Below, one piece after another: positions 28,169 to 35,544 of a stretch of 64,000 nucleotides of DNA. The notes beneath the pieces were generated by a model, which was given only the letters and a program-made list of their open reading frames with translations, made no database searches and was not told the origin of the DNA. The stretch covers positions 1 through 64,000 of the forward strand of contig NZ_BNCJ01000020.1 of NCBI RefSeq assembly GCF_014656415.1, written 5' to 3'. The position numbers were made by a program, and so were the translations under genes. Each line of letters starts with the position of its first letter. The first letter of the stretch is position 1. The stretch is from Seohaeicola zhoushanensis (GTDB lineage Bacteria > Pseudomonadota > Alphaproteobacteria > Rhodobacterales > Rhodobacteraceae).

Positions 28169-28178
28169 GCCGGGCGGC

Positions 28179-28658
28179 TCAGGCCATCTTCATGATGATG
28201 CAGGTGGTCGAGCCGGTGGCGTAGAGGCGGCCGTCCTCGATGCCGCGGATCTCGCCGTGGGCGACGCCGGAGGATCGTCCGGCGTGGTCCACCTCGCCTA
28301 CGCATTCGATCATTGTGCCGAGCGGGATCGAGCGGACGATGTTGATCTTGTATTCCAGCGTCGTGTAGACCGAGCCCTTCGGCACGCGGGTCATCACCGC
28401 GCAGGCCATGGCGCTGTCGAGCAGGGTGCCGTACCAGCCGCCGTGAACGGTGCCGAGCGGGTTGGACATCTCGAAACGGGGCGCGCCGCGAAAGACGACG
28501 CGGCCCTCGGCGACCTCGTGCAGGTGATAGCCCATGGTGCGCGAGATCGGCGGGCCGGGGAGGCGGCCGTCGAGCACGCCCTGCATGAACTCGAGGCCCG
28601 ACATCTTCAGGACTTCGGCCTGGCTCAGAAGCTCTTCCGGTGAATTCGCGTGTGTCAT
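28179..28658 (-). CDS. PaaI-family hotdog thioesterase
   Basis: A 159-residue single hotdog-fold protein of the PaaI/YdiI type. GTVHGGWYGTLLDSAMACAV near residue 85 contains the HGG motif and the catalytic acid region, followed by PKGSVYTTLEYKINIVR. Such enzymes hydrolyse acyl- or aryl-CoA thioesters. The N-terminal ~50 residues (SPEELLSQAEVLKMSGLEFMQGVLDG) are the usual helical lead. No paa genes are nearby, so the substrate is open. A ribosome-binding site (GGGAGAA) precedes the ATG. Confidence 0.82.
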   Translation of the reverse strand: MTHANSPEELLSQAEVLKMSGLEFMQGVLDGRLPGPPISRTMGYHLHEVAEGRVVFRGAPRFEMSNPLGTVHGGWYGTLLDSAMACAVMTRVPKGSVYTTLEYKINIVRSIPLGTMIECVGEVDHAGRSSGVAHGEIRGIEDGRLYATGSTTCIIMKMA

Positions 28659-28813
28659 GTGGTTCTCCCTTTGGCGGGGAGGCTATTGGGCCGGGGCTCG
28701 GGAGTGAAGACGTGGAAGCGGATTGCGGAACGATGTTCCGCAACGTCAGTCGGCGCGCTCGGACCCTGCGGGGATGGCTCTCTCCGGGCGAGGACGTGCA
28801 GATCCGGGACGGC

Positions 28814-29626
28814 TCACTCCGTTGGCACTGCAAAGGTCATCGCGGCCCAGAGCGATTCCCAGACCGGCAGGTCCTCGGCGAAGTCTGCGCCTTCGTTCAT
28901 CGGGCGCAGGACGACGCCGTCGAGCAGGTAGACATGGCCCGGTGTCACCGGGACCAGCGCCTCGCCCTGGGCGTCGGTGCGCAGGGTGCTGGTGGTGACG
29001 GTCTTGTCGGGGGCGCGGTCGAAGACCTCGACCTGGGCATCGGCGCGCGGCTGGCCCTGGTAGAGCAGGCGGACGGCCATGCCATTTGACAAATCTTCGG
29101 TATAGGGGTTGGTCAGGGCGACGAATTCGGTCTCCATCCCGGTTTCGGCATCGGCGCCTTCGGCGCTTCCGACGCCGACCAGCGCCTTGGCGAAGCGGCG
29201 GTAGGTTTCGGTGAACAGGCTCTCGGGCAGGCCGCGCTGGCGGTGGGTCTGCTGCGCCTCGGGGAAGGCCTTGTGGGTGGTGAAATCGGCGAAGGTTTCC
29301 CACTTGGTGTATTTCAGCGTCGAGGCGGTGGTCTCGTAGAGGATCACCAGCAGCCCGTCTTCGGGCGCGGCGGTATGCAGCGCGGGGATGTCGCCCATGC
29401 GGCCTTCGACCGGGGTGATGCCGTCGCGGGTGATCAGCTCGAAACGGGCGGTCTGCTTGCTGAAATAGGCCAGGGTGCCGCCCTTGAATTGCTGGCCGTT
29501 GCGCAGGTCGGCCACCAGCGGCGCGCCGCTTTCGACTTGAAAATTCTCGGGTTCGATCCAGTATTCGTGCGCGGCGACCTGGAGTGTGGACTGCAGGAGC
29601 ACCAGGGCGGCGAGGAAGATGCGCAT
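28814..29626 (-). CDS. DUF4198 periplasmic protein, possible metal-uptake component
   Basis: A 270-residue exported protein with signal peptide MRIFLAALVLLQSTLQVAA followed directly by HEYWIEPENFQVE, the typical DUF4198 beginning, where the exposed N-terminal His could bind metal. The rest is beta-rich with GKALVGVGSAEG-like blocks and a C-terminal LYQGQPRADAQVEVFDR repeat-like domain. DUF4198 proteins are proposed periplasmic components of nickel/cobalt uptake. It is divergent from a HupE/UreJ membrane gene whose ATG overlaps this one (shared CATG at 29624-29627), so the two probably form one functional unit. Confidence 0.75.
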   Translation of the reverse strand: MRIFLAALVLLQSTLQVAAHEYWIEPENFQVESGAPLVADLRNGQQFKGGTLAYFSKQTARFELITRDGITPVEGRMGDIPALHTAAPEDGLLVILYETTASTLKYTKWETFADFTTHKAFPEAQQTHRQRGLPESLFTETYRRFAKALVGVGSAEGADAETGMETEFVALTNPYTEDLSNGMAVRLLYQGQPRADAQVEVFDRAPDKTVTTSTLRTDAQGEALVPVTPGHVYLLDGVVLRPMNEGADFAEDLPVWESLWAAMTFAVPTE

Positions 29627-30764
29627 GTGGAACGGCCTTTTGAGATCCTTGCGTATCAAGCTGTTGCTGCTGGCGCTGCTGTCAAGCCTTTGGAGCGCGC
29701 GCGCCGAGGCGCATGAGGTGGTGCCGGTGATCGCCGACCTGGTGGTGCAGGATGGCGAGATGCGCCTCGATCTGCGGATGAACCTCGAGGTTTTCGTCGC
29801 CGGGATCGACCTGGGCAGCGTGCTGGACACCAGCACCGCCGAGGAGGCCGCGCGTTATGACGCGCTGCGGGCGATGGAGCCGGCGGCGCTGGAGGCCGAG
29901 GCGCGGGACTGGGCCGGCGGCTGGCTGCCGGGGGTGCGGGTGAGCGCCGATGGCGCGCCGCTGGCGACGCGGCTGGCGGAGGTGGTCATTCCCGAGGTGG
30001 GCGACCTGTCCTTTGCGCGCAATTCGCACCTGGTGATCGCGGCGGAGGTGCCGGAGGGCACGCGGGTGCTGGAGGTGGCCTGGCCCGAGGGCTCGGGGCA
30101 GTTGGTATTGCGCCAGCAGGGGGTGGAGAAACCCTATACCGGGCTGATCGAGGCGGGCGGCACCAGCGGGCCGATCGAGATCGGAGGCGGTGGCATGAAG
30201 GGCGCGCTCTCGGCCTTTGCGGGCTATGTGCCGGTGGGCTTCGACCATATCCTGCCCAAGGGGCTGGATCACATCCTCTTCGTGCTGGGGCTGTTCTTCC
30301 TGTCCACGCGGCTGCGGCCGCTGCTGTGGCAGGTCAGCGCCTTTACCCTGGCCCATACGATCACCCTGGCGCTGGGCGCGCTGGGCTGGGTCAGCGTGCC
30401 GGCGGGGATCGTCGAGCCGCTGATCGCGGCCTCGATCACCTATGTGGCGGTCGAGAACGTGCTGACCAATGCTCTGCACGCCTGGCGGCCGGCGGTGGTG
30501 TTCTGCTTCGGGCTGCTGCACGGGCTGGGCTTTGCCAGCGTGCTGGAGGAATTCGGCCTGCCCGAGGGCCAGTTCGTCCCGGCGCTGCTGGGGTTCAACG
30601 TCGGGGTCGAGCTGGGGCAGATCACGGTGATCGCGATGGCCTTCCTGGCGGTCGGCTACTGGTTCGGCGGCAAGCCATGGTATCGGCGGGCGATCGCGGT
30701 GCCGGCGTCGCTGGCGATCGCCGCCGTGGGGGCCTACTGGTTCGTGGAGCGGGCGTTCTTCTGA
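29625..30764 (+). CDS. HupE/UreJ-family membrane protein
   Basis: A 379-residue protein: a signal-like first helix (IKLLLLALLSSLWSARAEA) then HEVVPVIADLVVQDGEMRLD, a periplasmic N-terminal domain of ~190 residues, and six membrane helices. The HupE/UreJ_2 motif GFDHILPKGLDHILFVLGLFFLS lies near residue 205 (in segments), with FTLAHTITLAL and FGLLHGLGFASVL further on. The conserved His and Asp residues in membrane helices fit nickel or cobalt permeases. ATG 29625 has GAGGAAG upstream. Metal specificity is not determinable; copper or nickel have been suggested for relatives. Confidence 0.78.
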   Translation: MWNGLLRSLRIKLLLLALLSSLWSARAEAHEVVPVIADLVVQDGEMRLDLRMNLEVFVAGIDLGSVLDTSTAEEAARYDALRAMEPAALEAEARDWAGGWLPGVRVSADGAPLATRLAEVVIPEVGDLSFARNSHLVIAAEVPEGTRVLEVAWPEGSGQLVLRQQGVEKPYTGLIEAGGTSGPIEIGGGGMKGALSAFAGYVPVGFDHILPKGLDHILFVLGLFFLSTRLRPLLWQVSAFTLAHTITLALGALGWVSVPAGIVEPLIAASITYVAVENVLTNALHAWRPAVVFCFGLLHGLGFASVLEEFGLPEGQFVPALLGFNVGVELGQITVIAMAFLAVGYWFGGKPWYRRAIAVPASLAIAAVGAYWFVERAFF

Positions 30765-30775
30765 ACGCCCGGCCC

Positions 30776-31396
30776 TCAGCCCATTGCGGCGTTGAGGGTC
30801 TTCAGGGCTGCTACGGCGTCCTCGGCCTCCCAGATCTCGGAGCCGATGCCGAAGAAATCGGTGACCGGCGCGAGGGTGCGGATCAGATCGAGCGTCAGCG
30901 CGCCTTCGGCGACGACCGGCACCTCGATCATCTCGGACCACCATTCGAACAGCTCGAAGGGCGCCTGGCTGCCGTCGCTGAGCGCGCTGGTGCCGACCGG
31001 GCCGAAGGCGACGTAGTCGGCACCGGCCTCGCCCGCGGTCATGCCGTCATGGCGCGAGGTGCCGCAGAAGCAGCCGACGATGGCGTCGGGGCCGAGCGTC
31101 TTCCTCGCGGCGCGCACCGAGCGGGCGGCATCGCGCAGGTGGACGCCGTCGAGGCCGAGGCGCTGGGCGAGCAGGACATGCTCGGAGATCACCAGCGCGA
31201 CGTCGCGGGCGATGGTCACTTCGCGCAGCGCATCGGCGGCGCGCAGGATGGTGTCCTCGTCGCGGGTTGCGAGGTCGAGGCGCACGCAGGCGATCTCGGC
31301 GCTGTCGAGCACCGCGGCGAGACGGTCGGGGAAGCTCTCCAGTTCGAAGGCGGGGGGCGTGATGAGGTAAAGCTGCGGGCGATCCTGGGTGCTCAT
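30776..31396 (-). CDS. Thiamine-phosphate synthase-like (ThiE/TenI) protein
   Basis: A 206-residue TIM-barrel protein. LYLITPP opens it, GVHLRDAARSVRAARKTLG near residue 100 carries the family's DGVHL element, and GADYVAFGPVGTSA near 138 matches YVAFGPVF.T. True ThiE couples the hydroxymethylpyrimidine and thiazole phosphates. Here there is no other thi gene nearby and the N-terminal pyrophosphate-binding region (RLDLATRDEDTIL) is divergent (the QLR.K motif is absent), so this may be a paralog with reduced or different activity. It converges on the HupE gene, 11 bases away. Confidence 0.72.
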   Translation of the reverse strand: MSTQDRPQLYLITPPAFELESFPDRLAAVLDSAEIACVRLDLATRDEDTILRAADALREVTIARDVALVISEHVLLAQRLGLDGVHLRDAARSVRAARKTLGPDAIVGCFCGTSRHDGMTAGEAGADYVAFGPVGTSALSDGSQAPFELFEWWSEMIEVPVVAEGALTLDLIRTLAPVTDFFGIGSEIWEAEDAVAALKTLNAAMG

Positions 31397-31522
31397 GTCT
31401 CTCGTCCTGGCGAGGCGTATCGCGCCGCTCTAGCGCGTTGTGCGCCGCCTTGCAAATGCCGCCGCCTTGCCCTGAGCCGTCTGGCCCTTTAGAGGAGGGC
31501 GGATTTTCCCGGAGATCCGCCG

Positions 31523-32263
31523 ATGACTGACCCTGTGCTGCCCGTTTTCGTCCTTGTCCGCCCGCAGATGGGCGAGAATATCGGCGCGGCGGCGCGGGCG
31601 ATGTGGAATTTCGGCCTCGACCGGATGCGCATTGTCGCACCGCGCGATGGCTGGCCCAACGAGAAGGCGGTGGCGATGGCCAGCGGCGCCGGGCGGCTGC
31701 TGGACGAGGCGCAACTGACCGAGACGATGGCCGAGGCGGTGGCCGACTGCACGCTGGTGCTGGCCACTACAGCGCGGCCGCGCGGGCTGACCAAGCCGGT
31801 GCTGAGCCCCGAGCAGGCGATGGCGCTGGCCGCCGAGCGGATCGCGGCGGGCGAGAAGGTGGCGGTGATCTTCGGCCCCGAGCGCGCCGGGCTGGAGAAC
31901 GAGGAGATCGCGCGGGCGAACGCCATCATCTCGGTGCCGGTGAACCCGGTCTTCGCCTCGTTGAACCTGGCGCAATGCGTGCTGCTGGTGGCCTACGAGT
32001 GGATGCGCAAGACCGGCGAGGTGGTGCACGAGCTGCGCGAGCCGGGCGGGTCGGACTGGGCCAATGCGGGCGAGATCGAGAAGCTGGGCGACCATTACGA
32101 GCAGCGGATGGAGGAGGCCGGGTTCTTCTTCCCCGAGCACAAGGCCGACAGCATGAAGATGAACCTGCGCAACCTCTGGTCGCGTCTGCCGCTGACCCAG
32201 GCCGACGTGCGGATGCTGCACGGGGTGCTGCGACAGATGGTCCGCTGGAAGGAAAGGGGCTGA
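31523..32263 (+). CDS. trmJ: tRNA (cytidine/uridine-2'-O-)-methyltransferase TrmJ-type
   Basis: A 246-residue SPOUT methyltransferase. FVLVRPQMGENIGAAARAMWNFGL near residue 8, VAVIFGPERAGLENEEIARA near 113 and ISVPVNPVFASLNLAQCVLLVAYEW near 135 form the trefoil-knot SAM site. TrmJ methylates position 32 of several tRNAs. The C-terminal ~75 residues form the usual helical extension (HYEQRMEEAGFFFPEHKADSMKMNLRNLW). Length is normal. It is divergent from the ThiE-like gene and 66 bases before ctaA. Confidence 0.88.
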   Translation: MTDPVLPVFVLVRPQMGENIGAAARAMWNFGLDRMRIVAPRDGWPNEKAVAMASGAGRLLDEAQLTETMAEAVADCTLVLATTARPRGLTKPVLSPEQAMALAAERIAAGEKVAVIFGPERAGLENEEIARANAIISVPVNPVFASLNLAQCVLLVAYEWMRKTGEVVHELREPGGSDWANAGEIEKLGDHYEQRMEEAGFFFPEHKADSMKMNLRNLWSRLPLTQADVRMLHGVLRQMVRWKERG

Positions 32264-32329
32264 GCCGGCTGGACGCCAGCCGCCGCGGGCCATAGATAAC
32301 CGTGCCAAGCAAATGACGGGGTACGTGCG

Positions 32330-33484
32330 ATGAGCGGCAAGCGCAGCATCTTCGAAGAGGTCTCGGAACAGGGCGCGGCGCGACCCGTCGCGCAGCCGGG
32401 GCTGATCGACAAGGGCAGGGGCGGCGCGCGGCGCGGCATCCGAGCCTGGCTGGTGGTGCTGTTCGCGCTGGTGGTCGCCATGATCGTCGTGGGCGGGCTG
32501 ACGCGTCTGTCGGATGCGGGCCTCTCGATCACCGAATGGCGCCCCGTGACGGGCGCGCTGCCGCCGATGAGCGAGGCGGAGTGGCAATCGGAATTCGAGA
32601 AATACCAGCAGATCGACCAGTTCCGCATCATGAACGGCTGGATGACGCTGGCCGATTTCAAGGAAATCTACTGGTGGGAATGGGGCCATCGCCAGCTGGG
32701 CCGGGTGATCGGGCTGGTCTGGGCGCTGGGCTTCTTCGGTTTCCTGGTGGCGCGGCAGATCCCGGCGGGCTGGACGCGGCGGCTGCTGTGGATCGGCGCG
32801 CTGGGCGGGGCGCAGGGCGCGATCGGCTGGTGGATGGTCGCCTCGGGCGTGACCTCGGGCGAGGGCATCACCTCGGTCAAGAGCTATCGGCTGATGGTGC
32901 ACCTGGGCCTGGCCTTTGCGATCCTCGGCTTCATCGCCTGGTATGTCTTCCTGCTGGGCCGGTCCGAGCGGGCGCTGATGCAGGCGCGGCGCGCCAAGGA
33001 GGCGCGGATCTTCGGGGTGGCGACGGGCTGGATGCATTTCGCCTTCCTGCAGATCCTGATCGGCGCGCTGGTGGCCGGTATCGACGCTGGGCGCAGCTAT
33101 AACGACTGGCCGACCATGGGCGGGCAGTGGTTCCCGCCGAATGCCTTCCCGGTGACGCCGCTCTGGCTGAACTTCCTCGAAAGCCCCGGCCTCGTGCAGT
33201 TCATCCACCGGATGGTGGCCTATGCGCTGTTCGCCTATGCGATCTTTGCCTGGACGCGGGGTCGTAAGAGCGTACACGCCGCAACGCGGTTCGCCTTCAA
33301 TGCCGCCTTCGCGGCGATGGCGGTGCAGGTGGCGCTGGGCATTCTCACCGTGCTGCAGGGCGCGACGCTGCATGTGGCGATCACCCACCAGCTGATGGCG
33401 GTCGTGGTCTTCGTGCTGATCCTGCGGGCGCGGTACCTGGCGGCCTATCCGAAGGCCGTTTCGATCAGAGGAGAGGCGAAATGA
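32330..33484 (+). CDS. ctaA: Heme A synthase
   Basis: A 384-residue inner-membrane protein with eight predicted helices. It oxidises the C8 methyl of heme O to form heme A for cytochrome aa3-type oxidase. GGLTRLSDAGLSITEWRPVTGALPP near residue 52 and EYK-type segments (EIYWWEWGHRQLGRVIGL near 115) are the type 2 CtaA signatures with heme-ligand histidines; the second half repeats them (IDAGRSYNDWPTMGGQW near 250, QFIHRMVAYALF near 292). No cox genes are adjacent. Its stop overlaps the M32 carboxypeptidase start (ATGA, 4 bases). Confidence 0.92.
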   Translation: MSGKRSIFEEVSEQGAARPVAQPGLIDKGRGGARRGIRAWLVVLFALVVAMIVVGGLTRLSDAGLSITEWRPVTGALPPMSEAEWQSEFEKYQQIDQFRIMNGWMTLADFKEIYWWEWGHRQLGRVIGLVWALGFFGFLVARQIPAGWTRRLLWIGALGGAQGAIGWWMVASGVTSGEGITSVKSYRLMVHLGLAFAILGFIAWYVFLLGRSERALMQARRAKEARIFGVATGWMHFAFLQILIGALVAGIDAGRSYNDWPTMGGQWFPPNAFPVTPLWLNFLESPGLVQFIHRMVAYALFAYAIFAWTRGRKSVHAATRFAFNAAFAAMAVQVALGILTVLQGATLHVAITHQLMAVVVFVLILRARYLAAYPKAVSIRGEAK

Positions 33485-34950
33485 GCGCGTTTGACGAGTT
33501 GATGGCCTTCCAGCGCGACACCTGCGCGCTGGCGCAGGTCTCGGGGCGGCTGCACTGGGACATGGAGACCACCATGCCGAAGGGCGCGGCCGCGCAGCGC
33601 GGCGCCGAGGTGGCAGCGATCGAGGGCGTGCTGCATGCGCGCCGCACGGCGCCCGAGATCGGCGAGTGGCTGGATAAGGCCGAGGCCCCGGACGCGGCCG
33701 GTGCGGCGCAGCTGCGCGAAATCCGGCGCGACTGGGACCGCAACCGCAAGGTACCGGCGGCGCTGGCGCGGGCCATCGCGCAGATCACTTCCGAGGCGCA
33801 TGGCGTCTGGGCGGCTGCGCGGGCGGACGAGAATGTCGCCGCCTTCCTGCCGATGCTGGAGAAGATCGTTGCGCTGAAGCGCGAGGAGGGCCAGGCGCTG
33901 GCGGCGGGCGGCGATGTCTATGACGCGATGGTCGCCGATTACGAGCCGGGCATGACCGGCGGCGAGATCGCCACCCTGTTCGACGCCATGCGCCCGCGCC
34001 AGGTGGCGCTGCGAGCAGCCGTGCTGGAGAAGCCGGCGCCAAAGGGTGTGAGCGGCGAGTTCGATGACAGGTTGCAGATGCAGCTCGCGGGCAAGCTGGC
34101 CGAGACCTTCGGCTATGACCTGCACCGGGGCCGGGTCGACAAGGCGGTGCATCCCTTCTCCTCCGGGTCGGGGTCTGATGTGCGGATCACCACGCGGACC
34201 AACCCGCTGGATCCGTTCAACTGCATCTACTCGACCATCCACGAGACCGGCCACGCCGCCTATGAACAAGGGATCGACGCCGCCTATGCGCTGACGCCGC
34301 TGGGGCAGGGCGTGTCGATGGGCGTGCATGAGAGCCAGAGCCGGATCTATGAGAACCAGCTCGGCCGCAGCCGCGCCTTCACCGGCTGGCTGTTCGGCGA
34401 GATGAAAGGTCTATTCGGCGATTTCGGGATTGCCGATGCCGAGGCCTTCTATGGCGCCGTGAACCGGGTACATCGCGGCTATATCCGCACCGAGGCGGAC
34501 GAGGTGCAATACAACCTCCACATCATGCTGCGCTTCGACCTCGAACGCGCGCTGATGTCGGGCGATCTGCAGGTCGGCGACCTGGAAGCTGCCTGGAACG
34601 ACCGGTTCAAGGCGGACTTCGGCTATGCGGTCGACGTGCCCTCGAACGGCTGCCTGCAGGATGTGCACTGGTCGGCCGGGCTGTTCGGTTATTTCCCGAC
34701 CTACAGCCTGGGCAATGTCTATGCCGGATGCCTCTATGCCGCGCTGCGCAAGGCGGTGCCGGGGCTGGATGCGCAACTGGCGGAAGGCGACACCAGCGGG
34801 GCCACGGGCTGGCTGCGCGAGAACTTGCAGCGCCATGGCGGGCTCTACGCCCCGCGCGAGGTGATCGAGCGGGCCAGCGGCGCGGCGGTGAGTGAAACCG
34901 CGCTGCTGGATTACCTGGAGGCCAAGTTCGGGGCGCTTTACGGGCTCTGA
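33481..34950 (+). CDS. M32-family metallocarboxypeptidase
   Basis: A 489-residue, mostly helical cytosolic zinc carboxypeptidase of the Taq family. The metal site HETGHAAYEQG starts near residue 253 (HExxH, Glu as general base), and the third ligand lies in MGVHESQSRIYENQLGRS near residue 280. RVDKAVHPFSSGSGSDVRITTR precedes it, as expected. Such enzymes trim a broad range of C-terminal residues. It overlaps ctaA by 4 bases, suggesting co-translation, although no functional link is known. A hairpin terminator candidate follows. Confidence 0.9.
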   Translation: MSAFDELMAFQRDTCALAQVSGRLHWDMETTMPKGAAAQRGAEVAAIEGVLHARRTAPEIGEWLDKAEAPDAAGAAQLREIRRDWDRNRKVPAALARAIAQITSEAHGVWAAARADENVAAFLPMLEKIVALKREEGQALAAGGDVYDAMVADYEPGMTGGEIATLFDAMRPRQVALRAAVLEKPAPKGVSGEFDDRLQMQLAGKLAETFGYDLHRGRVDKAVHPFSSGSGSDVRITTRTNPLDPFNCIYSTIHETGHAAYEQGIDAAYALTPLGQGVSMGVHESQSRIYENQLGRSRAFTGWLFGEMKGLFGDFGIADAEAFYGAVNRVHRGYIRTEADEVQYNLHIMLRFDLERALMSGDLQVGDLEAAWNDRFKADFGYAVDVPSNGCLQDVHWSAGLFGYFPTYSLGNVYAGCLYAALRKAVPGLDAQLAEGDTSGATGWLRENLQRHGGLYAPREVIERASGAAVSETALLDYLEAKFGALYGL

Positions 34951-35544
34951 CGGCAGCGGACGGTCGTGCGCAGAGAATTCGCGCGTATTCCCGAGACATC
35001 CGCCCCGTGGTTCCGGGGCGGTTGTTCCGGTCGCCAAATTACCAGGGAAACATGTGTTTTTCGGGGTTTGGGGGCGCTGTTCGGAGGCATGTCGGAGCGG
35101 CCAAAGCCGGCCGGTGCGACGCTGCGGCACGCCACATTCGGGGCAGGGCGCCAACATGCCCATTGTATTTCTCCGGCCCATGGCCTTATGTAAAGACACG
35201 GTGACGCGGGTGTATCCGCACCGGCACCGATAGAGTTTCTCATTTTCGAGCCATATGCGCGCAATGCGCCGCAGGGTTCGGATGTGCTGATTTGGCCCTC
35301 AGAAAGGGTCAGTGAACTACCTTCGTCGCAACGAATTGACGAGGGGTCGAATGGGCATTCCGGGGATGATCCCGGTCTGTCGGAGAAGAACCGCGATGAC
35401 GCGCGTGCGAGCACTGGAAGTTCAGGCAGGAAGGCCCGAAGGCCTGCCCTGTCGCGCCGCGTCACATGTCGCCCTCATCAGACACACACTGCACCGTCCG
35501 GCCCCGCCAGGGGACGGGCGGCGGCGTTTGTGCACCAAGGAAAA
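34951..35544 (+). other. Long leader/intergenic region before rne
   Basis: Nearly 600 bases separate the M32 gene from rne. The first part holds a terminator-like hairpin (35000-35025). The rest probably contains the rne promoter and a long untranslated leader; a weak TTGTAT (35163-35168), 17 bases, TTATGT (35186-35191) pair could be a promoter. A stem GGCAGG with CCTGCC near 35430-35452 lies in the leader. In E. coli the rne leader of about 360 bases lets RNase E regulate its own mRNA; a comparable role here is inference. In-frame codons reaching back to 35284 have no RNase E homology. Confidence 0.45.
35000..35025 (+). terminator. Terminator-like hairpin after the M32 peptidase gene
   Basis: CCGCCCC at 35000-35006 pairs perfectly with GGGGCGG at 35015-35021, with an 8-base loop, followed by a short TTGTT. 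It lies 50 bases beyond the peptidase stop. The T run is weak. Confidence 0.5.
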
